Source: Vibrio qingdaonensis
GTDB taxonomy: Bacteria > Pseudomonadota > Gammaproteobacteria > Enterobacterales > Vibrionaceae
Assembly (NCBI RefSeq): GCF_026191675.1
Contig: NZ_JAKRRY010000035.1
Span: 1 to 57,621 of the forward strand
Direction: 5' to 3'
Length of the DNA: 57,621 bases
Position numbers and translations under genes: made by a program. The notes under the pieces were generated by a model that was given only the letters and a program-made list of their open reading frames with translations, was not told the DNA's origin and did not search any database. Of this stretch, positions 16,988-25,292 are shown piece after piece (positions within the stretch are counted from its first letter, which is position 1; every line of letters begins with the position of its first letter).

Positions 16988-17974
16988 TTATGCTCTACTC
17001 TCTACAAAGTCGAGCAACTGTTCTTTTGTTGGCATGGCTTCTGTACAACTGGTGCCACTCACGTTAATGGCCGCCGCCGCGGTTCCATGACGAACACCGT
17101 CCTCTAGTTCACCGCCGTTCACCAAGGTCCAAATCAGTCCACCTGCAAATGAATCACCAGAGCCAAACGGTTTGTTTGCTTTCACTCTAAAAATGCCTTG
17201 CTCAAATTTATAGCCATCTTTGCAATACACTTTAGAGCCCAGCTCGCCCGCTTTGATCACAACAACCTGCGTGTTTTCACGTAAAAAACGCTGCGCGGTT
17301 TGGTCATCATCTTTGTTACCTGGAGCAAGGACGGTTTCCATCATGTCGAACTCTTCGCGATTACCAATCACGATGTCAGACAGACCTGCGGCAATGCCGT
17401 AATAAATCGACGCATCCACATCGGTGCGCCATGAATAAGGACGATAATCCACATCAAGAATCACCACCGTGCCGCTTCTGCGAGCATGTTCCATCGCGAT
17501 AAGCGTGGCTTCTCGGCTTGGGCTTTCAGATAGCGCAGTACCCGTTACCACCAGTGTTTTTGAGCTGGCAATATAGTCCGCACTCACTTGCTCTGGCTTG
17601 ATAGTGAGGTCAGAGGCGTTGTTGCGATAGATAAGAACCGTACAGTCACTGGGCTTCATTTCAGTAAACGCCACCGAAGTACGAGAACCCGAGTCATCCG
17701 TCATCATGCCGTCAAGGTTAATACCCTGCTCTTGCATGTAGCCTTTGACGTAGCCACCAAACGCATCATTGGCAACACAGCCAATAAACCCGGTTTTACC
17801 GCCCAAGCGGCTAATCGCCACCGCAATGTTTGCTGCTGATCCGCCCACAAATTTGTTGAAACCGGTAATGTCGGCCATGTCGGTATTAAATTCACGCGCA
17901 TAAAGGTCAACCCCAGCGCGACCTAACACGATGGCGTCGAGCTTGCGATCCTGAGGGAGTGCAATCTTAGTCAT
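16988..17974 (-). CDS. iolC: 5-dehydro-2-deoxygluconokinase, stand-alone
   Basis: 328 residues, PfkB/ribokinase family. The N-terminal signature is KFVGGSAANIAVAISRLGG (41-59). The C-terminal signature is KPFGSGDSFAGG with Asp274 as catalytic base; the usual GAGD is GSGD here. It would phosphorylate 2-deoxy-5-keto-gluconate at C6. It sits between idh (12 bp upstream) and iolB in the iol operon. It lacks the DUF2090 extension of the kinase at 4307-6283, so the locus has two IolC-type kinases of different architecture. Confidence 0.88.
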   Translation of the reverse strand: MTKIALPQDRKLDAIVLGRAGVDLYAREFNTDMADITGFNKFVGGSAANIAVAISRLGGKTGFIGCVANDAFGGYVKGYMQEQGINLDGMMTDDSGSRTSVAFTEMKPSDCTVLIYRNNASDLTIKPEQVSADYIASSKTLVVTGTALSESPSREATLIAMEHARRSGTVVILDVDYRPYSWRTDVDASIYYGIAAGLSDIVIGNREEFDMMETVLAPGNKDDDQTAQRFLRENTQVVVIKAGELGSKVYCKDGYKFEQGIFRVKANKPFGSGDSFAGGLIWTLVNGGELEDGVRHGTAAAAINVSGTSCTEAMPTKEQLLDFVESRA

Positions 17975-17986
17975 AGTGTTTCCCTA

Positions 17987-19162
17987 TTAGTTGTATTCTA
18001 CCCAAGCCGCATTTTGGTCTGCAGACTCCACACACTTCTCGCATAAACGAACCCCCTCGATACCAGCGTCAATGCCTGGGAACCAAATCTCAGACAAGGC
18101 ATTTTGGTCATCACGATCAGCGGCATCAAAAGCCAGTGCAAAACGGTGATAAAGGTTCGCCCAAGACTCAAAATAGCCTTCTGCATGACCACCGCCAACG
18201 CGATTCGCTGCCACACCCGGTGCATCTTGGTGCAAGTAACCCATGCCACGCTCTAAGATGCGCGATGGCTCACCTTGGACTTCTAAGCGAAGTTGGTTGG
18301 GCTGCTCATCCCACCATTCAATCGACGCTTTTGAGCCGACGATTCGGATTTTCTGTTGGTGCATAGAACCTGCATTCACCGCTGATGCCCAAAGTGTCCC
18401 GACCGCGCCGCCTTTAAATTCCATCATGACGTGCGCGTTATCTTCTAACGGCGTGCGTGACTTAATGAAGCTTTGACGCATGCAAGACAAACGGTCGACC
18501 TCTAAGCCTGTCATCACTTCACACAAGTAAAAGGCGTGGGTGCCAATATCACCTAACACATAAGTTGGGCCTGAAACTTCTGGGCTAACACGCCATTTCA
18601 AACCTGGATCGTTAAGTTCATATTCTTCATTGTGAAACCCGTGAGCAAATTGCATGTTGATGACGCGAATGTCACCTAAATCACCACGCTGTACCATTTC
18701 ACGCGCTTGCTGAACCATAGGGAAACCGCTGTAGCCGTACATCACACCAATGACACGGTTGTTTTGAGCGGCGATGACTTTTAGCTCTTCTGCTTCTTCT
18801 GAAGTAAAAGTGATCGGTTTTTCACAGACCACATGAAGATTGGCTTCTAGAGCCGCTTTGCAGATTTCATAGTGCGTTGAGTTTGGTGTTGCGATAGACA
18901 CCGCCTGAATGCCATCTTCACGCTGCGCTTCCGCAGCAAACATTTCTTTATAGTTGGCGTAGCAACGATCGCCAGCTAAGCCCAAGTTGGTACCAAAGTC
19001 ACGGCAGCGATCGGCGTCAAGATCAAACGCTCCAGCGACTAATTTGAACAAACCATCACGCTGCGCAGCATTGCGGTGGGAATAACCAATCTGACTACCA
19101 CGTCCTCCACCAATCATTGCCCAGCGTAGAGGTTGTTCAAAGCGACGTTCTTCATTAAACAT
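17987..19162 (-). CDS. Gfo/Idh/MocA family oxidoreductase, probable second inositol dehydrogenase
   Basis: 391 residues, longer than the iolG product of 11864-12850. The Rossmann start is MIGGGRGSQIGYSHRNAA, and VCEKPIT holds the EKP motif. GPTYVLGDIGTHAFYL in the second domain carries the conserved Asp and His equivalents. Proteins of this length in iol operons are often scyllo-inositol or other inositol-stereoisomer dehydrogenases; substrate and cofactor preference cannot be read here. GGAG precedes ATG 19162. It is between iolD (78 bp upstream, with a hairpin) and iolC. Confidence 0.8.
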   Translation of the reverse strand: MFNEERRFEQPLRWAMIGGGRGSQIGYSHRNAAQRDGLFKLVAGAFDLDADRCRDFGTNLGLAGDRCYANYKEMFAAEAQREDGIQAVSIATPNSTHYEICKAALEANLHVVCEKPITFTSEEAEELKVIAAQNNRVIGVMYGYSGFPMVQQAREMVQRGDLGDIRVINMQFAHGFHNEEYELNDPGLKWRVSPEVSGPTYVLGDIGTHAFYLCEVMTGLEVDRLSCMRQSFIKSRTPLEDNAHVMMEFKGGAVGTLWASAVNAGSMHQQKIRIVGSKASIEWWDEQPNQLRLEVQGEPSRILERGMGYLHQDAPGVAANRVGGGHAEGYFESWANLYHRFALAFDAADRDDQNALSEIWFPGIDAGIEGVRLCEKCVESADQNAAWVEYN

Positions 19163-19180
19163 AATTTTGCTCCGTTACCT

Positions 19181-19206
19181 GATACATCCGATCACACGGA
19201 TGTATC
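19181..19206 (-). other. Perfect intercistronic stem-loop between iolD and idh
   Basis: GATACATCCG (19181-19190) and CGGATGTATC (19197-19206) form a perfect 10-bp stem with a 6-nt loop. No T run follows on the minus strand, so it is unlikely to terminate the operon. Confidence 0.65.
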
Positions 19207-19240
19207 GTGGTTAAGTTATTGAGATTTTGTAATATTCTTT

Positions 19241-21112
19241 TTAAACACCGCGGCGCTGACTGACGCGACCTTCTTCCCAGTCGGCCACTTTCTTGGCGGT
19301 CTCTTCATTGCGAGTCACTTCAGGAAGCCCAACTTCCCACCAACAGTCACACTTAGACCAAGCAGCTGGAGAAACCGGGTCAATATCAACAACAATGACG
19401 TAAGTGCGGTCCGCTTCTTTTGCTCTTGCAAACGCGGCATCAAATTCAGTTATTGAGGTTAATTTTTCACTTATCGCGCCTTGTGCTTCAGCGTGCTTGG
19501 CAAAATCGACGCGAGCCAACTCACCATCTGGTCGACGACAATCTTCTAGCAAGTTATTAAATGACTCGTTGCCCGTGTTGTTTTGTAGTTTGTTGATAAC
19601 GGCGAAACCACCGTTGTCACACACTACGACAATCATTTTGTGCCCAGTTAGCACTGACGAGTAAATGTCCGAGTTTTGGATTAGGTATGAACCATCACCG
19701 ACAAGAACCACGACATCATTATCAGGGTTGGCAATTTTAGCGCCCCAGCCACCCGCAATTTCGTAACCCATGCAGGAATAACCAAAGTCGATATCAAATT
19801 TACCAATTTGGTAGTTTTGCCAGTTCATCGAGAGCTCAGCGGGTAAGCCACCAGCGGCAGTCAGAACGGTGTCACCCTCTTCCATACTGTGATTAAGTTT
19901 GCCAATTACCTCAGCATAAGAAGAGGTACCCGCAAGTAATTCACCGTCTTGTGGGTGGGTGCGTCGGTGAACCAACGCTTTCCACTCATCCGCTTCTGCT
20001 TTGGCTTTCGCAGCCCACTCGTCACTTGAGCGCCAGTCCGCCAACAGGCCTGAAAGCTTGTTCATACAGGTTTGTGCATCACCCAACACTGGGTGTGAAC
20101 GGTGTTTAATCGCATCAAATTTAGCCACGTTGATGCTAATAAGTTGCATATCTGGGTTTTTAAATACGCTCCAAGAACCAGTGGTGAAGTCTTGTAAACG
20201 CGTACCAATGGCAACCACCACGTCGGCTTCATTCGCCATGTGGTTGGCAGAATTAGAACCTGTCACACCAATAGGCCCAGCATTCAACGGGTTGTCTTGC
20301 AGCATAGTGGCGCGACCAGCAATGGTTTCCACCACTGGAATATTGTGCTTAGCAGCAAATGCCGCAAGTTCATCGGTCGCCAATGAGTAATGCACCCCAC
20401 CACCAGAAATAATCAGTGGTTTTTTCGCTTGAGTTAGAATCGCTTTCGCTTCTTCGAGCACAATCATTTCCGGCTCAGGGCGACGGATTCGGTGACATTT
20501 TTCAGCAAAAAAGACTTCCGGGAAATCATAAGCCAAGCCTTGGACATCTTGAGGCAAGCCAAGGAAAACTGGACCACAAGTTGCTGGGTCAAGCATGGTA
20601 TCTAGCGCTTGAGGTAGCGTATGCATCAGCTGTGAAGGCGACAACACACGATCCCAATAACGAGTAAGAGGTTTGAACGCGTCGTTAGAGGTGACCGATG
20701 GATCTTCAAAGTTTTCTGGTTGCTGAAGCACAGGGTCTGGTAGACGACTAACGTAAGCATCACCCGAAATAAGTAAGAGAGGCAGGCGGTTAGTATGAGC
20801 AATACCCGCTGCAGTGACCATGTTCGTTGCGCCAGGTCCAATTGAGCTCGTCGCGATGCCAATACGTTGGCGTTTATTCGCTTTTGCATAAGCAATGGCC
20901 GCGGTCGCCATGGATTGCTCGTTTTGACCACGCCACGTCGGGATTTGTTCTTCGATATTCTTAAGCTGCTGACCAAAACATGTCACATTGCCGTGACCAA
21001 AAATGGCAAAGGCAGCACCAAACAGTTGCTCTTCTTTTCCATCGACTACAATTTTCTGCGCTGCAAGGTATTTCGCTAGGGCTTCAGCAACAGTTAGGCG
21101 TACAGTTTTCAT
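19241..21112 (-). CDS. iolD: 3D-(3,5/4)-trihydroxycyclohexane-1,2-dione acylhydrolase
   Basis: 623 residues, thiamine-diphosphate enzyme of the acetolactate-synthase superfamily at normal IolD length. The N-terminal PYR domain includes FAIFGHGNVTCFGQQL. A central domain follows (about 200-340). The C-terminal PP domain has the ThDP/Mg motif VLVGDGSYLIQNSDIY (GDG ... N). It hydrolyses the cyclic dione from IolE to 5-deoxy-glucuronate, the ring-opening step. GAGGAAG is just upstream of ATG 21112. It is flanked by hairpin-bearing gaps on both sides (115 bp to iolE, 78 bp to idh). Confidence 0.94.
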   Translation of the reverse strand: MKTVRLTVAEALAKYLAAQKIVVDGKEEQLFGAAFAIFGHGNVTCFGQQLKNIEEQIPTWRGQNEQSMATAAIAYAKANKRQRIGIATSSIGPGATNMVTAAGIAHTNRLPLLLISGDAYVSRLPDPVLQQPENFEDPSVTSNDAFKPLTRYWDRVLSPSQLMHTLPQALDTMLDPATCGPVFLGLPQDVQGLAYDFPEVFFAEKCHRIRRPEPEMIVLEEAKAILTQAKKPLIISGGGVHYSLATDELAAFAAKHNIPVVETIAGRATMLQDNPLNAGPIGVTGSNSANHMANEADVVVAIGTRLQDFTTGSWSVFKNPDMQLISINVAKFDAIKHRSHPVLGDAQTCMNKLSGLLADWRSSDEWAAKAKAEADEWKALVHRRTHPQDGELLAGTSSYAEVIGKLNHSMEEGDTVLTAAGGLPAELSMNWQNYQIGKFDIDFGYSCMGYEIAGGWGAKIANPDNDVVVLVGDGSYLIQNSDIYSSVLTGHKMIVVVCDNGGFAVINKLQNNTGNESFNNLLEDCRRPDGELARVDFAKHAEAQGAISEKLTSITEFDAAFARAKEADRTYVIVVDIDPVSPAAWSKCDCWWEVGLPEVTRNEETAKKVADWEEGRVSQRRGV

Positions 21113-21134
21113 CTTCTTCCTCGATATTTCTTAC

Positions 21135-21220
21135 ACGCAATTGGTACATTGCCGTGCCAATTGCGTATTCCATATATGTCGACTTTTTGGCTTATTGTTG
21201 GGTTCCCCTTCAATAAGCCA
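21135..21220. other. Two stem-loops in the iolE-iolD gap
   Basis: Hairpin 1 has arms ACGCAATTGG (21135-21144) and CCAATTGCGT (21157-21166). Hairpin 2 has arms TGGCTTATTG (21188-21197) and CAATAAGCCA (21211-21220), both perfect 10-bp stems. Hairpin 2 is followed by TTTTTT on the plus strand (21221-21226), so as a terminator it faces against the operon. For the minus-strand iol message both are more likely processing or stability elements. Confidence 0.6.
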
Positions 21221-21227
21221 TTTTTTA

Positions 21228-22121
21228 TTACAAGCCGTATTTATTCGCGTAGCCTGTGATGTTCTCGTACGCGGTTTTTGCAAACGTTAGTGGATGTGCT
21301 TTAGCCGGATCTTGCTCGGCTTCGACTAATAACCAGCCTTCGTAGTTACGGGCTTTAAGCGCCGCAAACACGTCGTCATAATTCACATCGCCGGTACCTG
21401 GAACGGTAAACACGCCATCAAGCACTGCATTTAGGAATGATTTGTCTGCATCACGCGCCGCATTCATCACTTCAATACGCAGATCTTTAAAGTGCATATG
21501 ACCAATACGGTGACCCCAGCGCTCAATAATATTGACTGGATTACCACCACCGTACGTGATGTGACCAGTATCCAAAGTGAGGTACACAGAATCACCCGTC
21601 AGTTCCATCAAGCGGTTGATGTCTTCTTCTGTCTCAACAATCGTGCCCACGTGGTGGTGGAAAGACAGTTTGATATCGTGCTTGTTTAATAGGTAGTCAG
21701 CGACCGTTGTCAATTTGTCCGCGTACGTTTTCCACTCGTCATCCGTTAAAATAACGCGAGATGACAATGGCTTAGTAATATCACCATGAACCGTATTGCT
21801 CACTTCACCGTAAACCATCGCTTTACAGCCAGCCGCTTTAAGTAGGAGGATGTGACCTTGCATTTCTGCAATTTCTTCTTCGGCGGTTAATGTCATTAAA
21901 TTGCCACTGAACCAACCAGACGCCAGCACTAAATTGTGGTTTTTAAGCAGTGGAATAAGAACTTCTGGCTCTCTTGGGTATTTTGTCCCTAGCTCTGTGC
22001 CAGTAAAACCAGATTCCGACATTTCACTCAAACATGTCTCCAACGGGATTTCGCCACCAAGCTCTGGCATATCATCGTTTGTCCAAGTTAAAGGACTAAT
22101 TCCATATTGAACTTTGCTCAT
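21228..22121 (-). CDS. iolE: Myo-inosose-2 dehydratase
   Basis: 297 residues, TIM barrel of the AP-endonuclease/xylose-isomerase superfamily at IolE length. The N terminus YGISPLTWTNDDMPELGGE is highly typical of IolE. Metal-site segments include LSFHHHVGTIVET, LTLDTGHITYGGG, HMHFKDLR and WLLVEAEQDP. It dehydrates 2-keto-myo-inositol to the cyclohexanedione used by IolD. TGGAG precedes ATG 22121. It is the first gene of the seven-gene minus-strand iol operon, whose promoter lies in 22122-22684 with three copies of the inositol motif. Confidence 0.93.
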   Translation of the reverse strand: MSKVQYGISPLTWTNDDMPELGGEIPLETCLSEMSESGFTGTELGTKYPREPEVLIPLLKNHNLVLASGWFSGNLMTLTAEEEIAEMQGHILLLKAAGCKAMVYGEVSNTVHGDITKPLSSRVILTDDEWKTYADKLTTVADYLLNKHDIKLSFHHHVGTIVETEEDINRLMELTGDSVYLTLDTGHITYGGGNPVNIIERWGHRIGHMHFKDLRIEVMNAARDADKSFLNAVLDGVFTVPGTGDVNYDDVFAALKARNYEGWLLVEAEQDPAKAHPLTFAKTAYENITGYANKYGL

Positions 22122-22263
22122 GTTCGTACTCCAAAAATGTTTTTATAAGTTAAATGTAATGAGGTCCGTTATTTTCTAATCACTGCAAATGCGTATGTGG
22201 TAGAAAGGTTGACCGCACCAGTTTGCTTCACTGGGGACCAATATAATCTAAAAAACACATCAT

Positions 22264-22537
22264 GAAAAATATTTTTCACTCAAAATGAATTAATGGAAAA
22301 TTTAAATGAAAGTTGAAAAAAGCTAGGGTTTTCGCGGGCTAAAGGGGAAAAGTGGCACAGATCACACTTGGGATATATTGAATTAAATCAATAACTTAAC
22401 ACCATGATGACATTCGATAAATATTTTCCATATGTTGATCGACTTAACATTATAAAACAATGGGTCATTTAATTTATAGCCCTATTTAGCCTGAGGCTTT
22501 ATGATTTACCTCGTCGCCAATATGAAAAATATTTATC
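22264..22537. promoter_or_regulatory. Triple putative inositol-repressor operators in the iolE/MFS divergent region
   Basis: Three copies of the 14-bp motif lie in this intergenic region (22122-22684). GAAAAATATTTTTC at 22264-22277 is a perfect palindrome, GATAAATATTTTCC is at 22416-22429, and GAAAAATATTTATC is at 22524-22537. Spacing is about 152 and 108 bp, which would allow looping between sites. No credible gene lies in the region. Confidence 0.65.
22351..22366. promoter_or_regulatory. Candidate CRP site
   Basis: AGTGG-CACAGA-TCACA matches TGTGA-N6-TCACA with a perfect right half and a 3/5 left half. It lies between iolE and the MFS transporter gene. Catabolite control would fit an inositol operon. 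Weak by sequence alone. Confidence 0.35.
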
Positions 22538-22684
22538 AAACGTATTTACAATTATTATTATATTCGCTGGCGACTTATTGAATCCGATACGCTTACCCTA
22601 CATTCATTGGTTGATCGGATAGCTGCCCACACTGCCTTATTTGATGGTTAAGTTAGTGCCGGGTCTCATACAAAGGAGCATGTA

Positions 22685-24127
22685 ATGTCACCTAACTCTG
22701 AGACACAGTCTCATAAACACAATATCGCCTATATCGTTAGAATTTGTTGTATCGCCGCATTAGGAGGGATCTTGCTCGGCTACGATACCGCCGTAATATC
22801 AGGTGCTATTGGACCCATTAGAGATTATTTCGGCTTAACACCAGCGCAGACTGGCTGGGCCGTATCAAGTGTTGTTCTGGGCAGTATCATTGGCGCGGTA
22901 TCAGCGGGGACCGTTGCTCTTAAATATGGACGTCGAAGCGCATTATTCTTATCAGCGGTACTATTCATTATATCCGCCATTGGTTCTGCCATTGCTCCCA
23001 CTTTTACCATCTATGTATTATTAAGAATCGTGGGCGGCGTGGCAGTTGGCATCGCTTGTGTGGTTTCTCCAATGTATATGTCGGAAGTCGCGCCTAAAGA
23101 TTTTCGAGGACGTGCGGTCAGTATGTTCCAACAATCCGCTGTGATTGGTCAAACCGGCGTCTTCTACGTTAACTACCTAATCGCCAAAGGCATGTCTGAA
23201 GCTTGGCTGGTTGATGTCGGTTGGCGCTGGATGTTGGCATCAGAGGTATTGCCTGCAGCATTATTTGGTTGCTTACTGATCATGATTCCAGAATCGCCAC
23301 GCTGGCTTGTATTGAAGGGCCAACTTGGTAAAGCAAAAGAAACCCTTTCCCGTATATCAAACCCTGAACATGCTGACCGTGTTATTCTTGATATTCAAAA
23401 ATCATTAGTGCCAGCAAACGCATCAAAAAACAGCAAAATCAGCCTACGCTCACCGCTTCTATTTTCAATTTTAGTCATTGGTACCTTTGTTGCCGCCGCG
23501 CAACAACTGACTGGTATTAACGTCATCATGTACTATACACCTGAAATTCTAAAACCTATCGCGGGTGGTACTGAAAACGCGTTATTCCAAACAACGTTTG
23601 TCGGCATTGTTTTCATTCTTGGTAACGCACTAGGTATGTACTTAATCGATAAAGTTGGTCGCTTACCACTAATGAAATACGGCACGCTTGGCTGTGCATT
23701 GGGCATGACGATTGTGGGCTATGTCCTCTACACCGGAACAGAAGGCTACGCTGCTTTATTTGCCTTGTGTTTGTATGTGGTGGCTTATGCGACGTCGTGG
23801 GGCTGCGCATGCTGGACCATGATTTCTGAAATATTCCCGAACAGCATTCGTTCACGAGCGATGGCTATCGCGGTTGGTGCTCAGTGGTTTACGGGATTCA
23901 TCGTCACTCAAAGCTTCCCTATGCTCAATGAAAACCCGTATCTAAAAGAGAACTTCAATGGCGCCTTTGCTTTCTGGGTATTCGCAGCATTGTCACTGAT
24001 TTGTATGGTGATTGTTGTTAAATATGTCCCTGAAACTAAAGGGGTTAGCCTTGAAGATATGGAAAAGGTCATGGCTAAAAAGTTAGGAAAAAAAGCGCCA
24101 GTTAAGACAACTGAAGCAACTGTATAA
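22685..24127 (+). CDS. MFS sugar porter, probable inositol:proton symporter (IolT-like)
   Basis: 480 residues, 12 predicted membrane segments. Sugar-porter family signatures are GYDTAVISGAIG (TM1), KYGRRSA (loop 2-3), PESPRWLVLKG (after TM6), QQLTGINVIMYYTPEI (TM7) and PETKGVSLEDME at the C terminus. AAGGAG is before ATG 22685. It is divergent from iolE and shares the operator-rich intergenic region, so inositol or another cyclitol is the likely substrate; xylose or glucose porters look similar. The locus therefore has two uptake systems. Confidence 0.86.
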   Translation: MSPNSETQSHKHNIAYIVRICCIAALGGILLGYDTAVISGAIGPIRDYFGLTPAQTGWAVSSVVLGSIIGAVSAGTVALKYGRRSALFLSAVLFIISAIGSAIAPTFTIYVLLRIVGGVAVGIACVVSPMYMSEVAPKDFRGRAVSMFQQSAVIGQTGVFYVNYLIAKGMSEAWLVDVGWRWMLASEVLPAALFGCLLIMIPESPRWLVLKGQLGKAKETLSRISNPEHADRVILDIQKSLVPANASKNSKISLRSPLLFSILVIGTFVAAAQQLTGINVIMYYTPEILKPIAGGTENALFQTTFVGIVFILGNALGMYLIDKVGRLPLMKYGTLGCALGMTIVGYVLYTGTEGYAALFALCLYVVAYATSWGCACWTMISEIFPNSIRSRAMAIAVGAQWFTGFIVTQSFPMLNENPYLKENFNGAFAFWVFAALSLICMVIVVKYVPETKGVSLEDMEKVMAKKLGKKAPVKTTEATV

Positions 24128-24146
24128 ATCACACAACCATCGTAAT

Positions 24147-24182
24147 AACAGGCTATTTGAGTGAATAGCCTGTTTTCTTTTT
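24147..24182 (+). terminator. Rho-independent terminator after the MFS gene
   Basis: AACAGGCTATT (24147-24157) and AATAGCCTGTT (24164-24174) form an 11-bp stem, followed by a T-rich tract (TTCTTTTTC). Confidence 0.88.
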
Positions 24183-24205
24183 CACTATAAGCCGCGGTAG
24201 AATCT

Positions 24206-25087
24206 ATGTTAGATAAAATGGCGTTCTTTATTTATGTCGTACGCACAGGTTCGATCTCAGCGGCGGCCCGAAAACTGAATATCTCCGTTTCCGCAGGAAG
24301 CCGATGGTTACAAGAGCTGGAGCAAAAGTTTGGCTTGCCCCTATATCGACGTAATAACCGCCTGTTGAAACCCACACCCGCGGGTCAAAAACTCTTCGAC
24401 GATTTTTCCATTATTGTCGATCGTTCGGAAGCCGTGGTGCGTAGCATGCAAGATTATCAACAGTACGATAAAGGTCATATCGATATTATCTGCACACCCG
24501 TCTTTGCTAACCATTTCTTAATGGAAAAAATAAGCCAATACTTAACGTCTAACCCGAACGTGACGTTCAATCTCAACATCACCCCTTGGGCGCTCGATCA
24601 TGCTGCTGACAGTGATATCACCATCAGCGCCAATGCCTCCTATCAGGGTTACCGAGAGCGCGATCTGCATTTGGTACGCCGCGAAATCATGCAAAGTCCA
24701 TTTGTCGTTGTCGCTTCACCGGACTACCTGACAAAACATATGACCCCTGCTGCTCCTTGTGAGTTAACCAACCACCAATGTCTATTTGCCACCACCCTGA
24801 CCGGCAGCAATGACTGGGTGTTTCATCAAAATAATGAATGCCAGATAGTAAAGGTGCCTAAGTCACTCGAGGTCAACGATAGCGACCTATTGTTGCAGGC
24901 AACATTAAACGGGGCAGGTATTGCCTACTTGCCATTATTTTTGGTCGACGATTACATTAAGCGTGGCGAAATCATCCCCATTTTGGAGGATTTTGATACC
25001 AGTGTTTGGAGCTTAAATGTTTATTATCAGCCACCTGCTACGGCGTCAGCCGTCGCCATCCACTTTAAAGAGTTTCTGTTAGCGTAG
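24206..25087 (+). CDS. LysR family transcriptional regulator
   Basis: 293 residues. The N-terminal winged HTH spans 1-60 (FIYVVRTGSISAAARKLNIS, then RWLQELEQKFGLPLYRR). The type-2 periplasmic-binding effector domain spans about 90-290. It lies about 80 bp after the inositol MFS gene but behind a terminator, so it is a separate unit. It is followed in the same direction by the trpB-like gene 205 bp downstream. The target is unknown; the adjacent trpB-like gene with its upstream palindrome is the most economical candidate. Confidence 0.88.
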   Translation: MLDKMAFFIYVVRTGSISAAARKLNISVSAGSRWLQELEQKFGLPLYRRNNRLLKPTPAGQKLFDDFSIIVDRSEAVVRSMQDYQQYDKGHIDIICTPVFANHFLMEKISQYLTSNPNVTFNLNITPWALDHAADSDITISANASYQGYRERDLHLVRREIMQSPFVVVASPDYLTKHMTPAAPCELTNHQCLFATTLTGSNDWVFHQNNECQIVKVPKSLEVNDSDLLLQATLNGAGIAYLPLFLVDDYIKRGEIIPILEDFDTSVWSLNVYYQPPATASAVAIHFKEFLLA

Positions 25088-25222
25088 CGGTTAAAAGCAA
25101 CTCGTTTAACAAGGTCAATCAATACCTCGAGTGTCACCGAGCATATTAGCGACACCACATTTCTAAGCACATCGCCCTTCCTCGCTCGCGATTTTCTATT
25201 GTGAGTAATCACAAGTTTGCAA

Positions 25223-25246
25223 TGAATCCATGTGTACATGCATTCA
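25223..25246. promoter_or_regulatory. Near-perfect 24-bp inverted repeat upstream of the trpB-like gene
   Basis: TGAAT-c-CATG-TGTA-CATG-c-ATTCA, centred about 60 bp before the trpB-like start. Outer bases (gca/tgc) extend the symmetry with a one-base bulge. It could be a LysR-type or other dimer operator, or an RNA hairpin in the leader. It does not contain the CTAG core of TrpR operators. Confidence 0.55.
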
Positions 25247-25292
25247 TTTGCGTTATAACAAGCTAACGTTCACAACCAATGAGATAACGATC

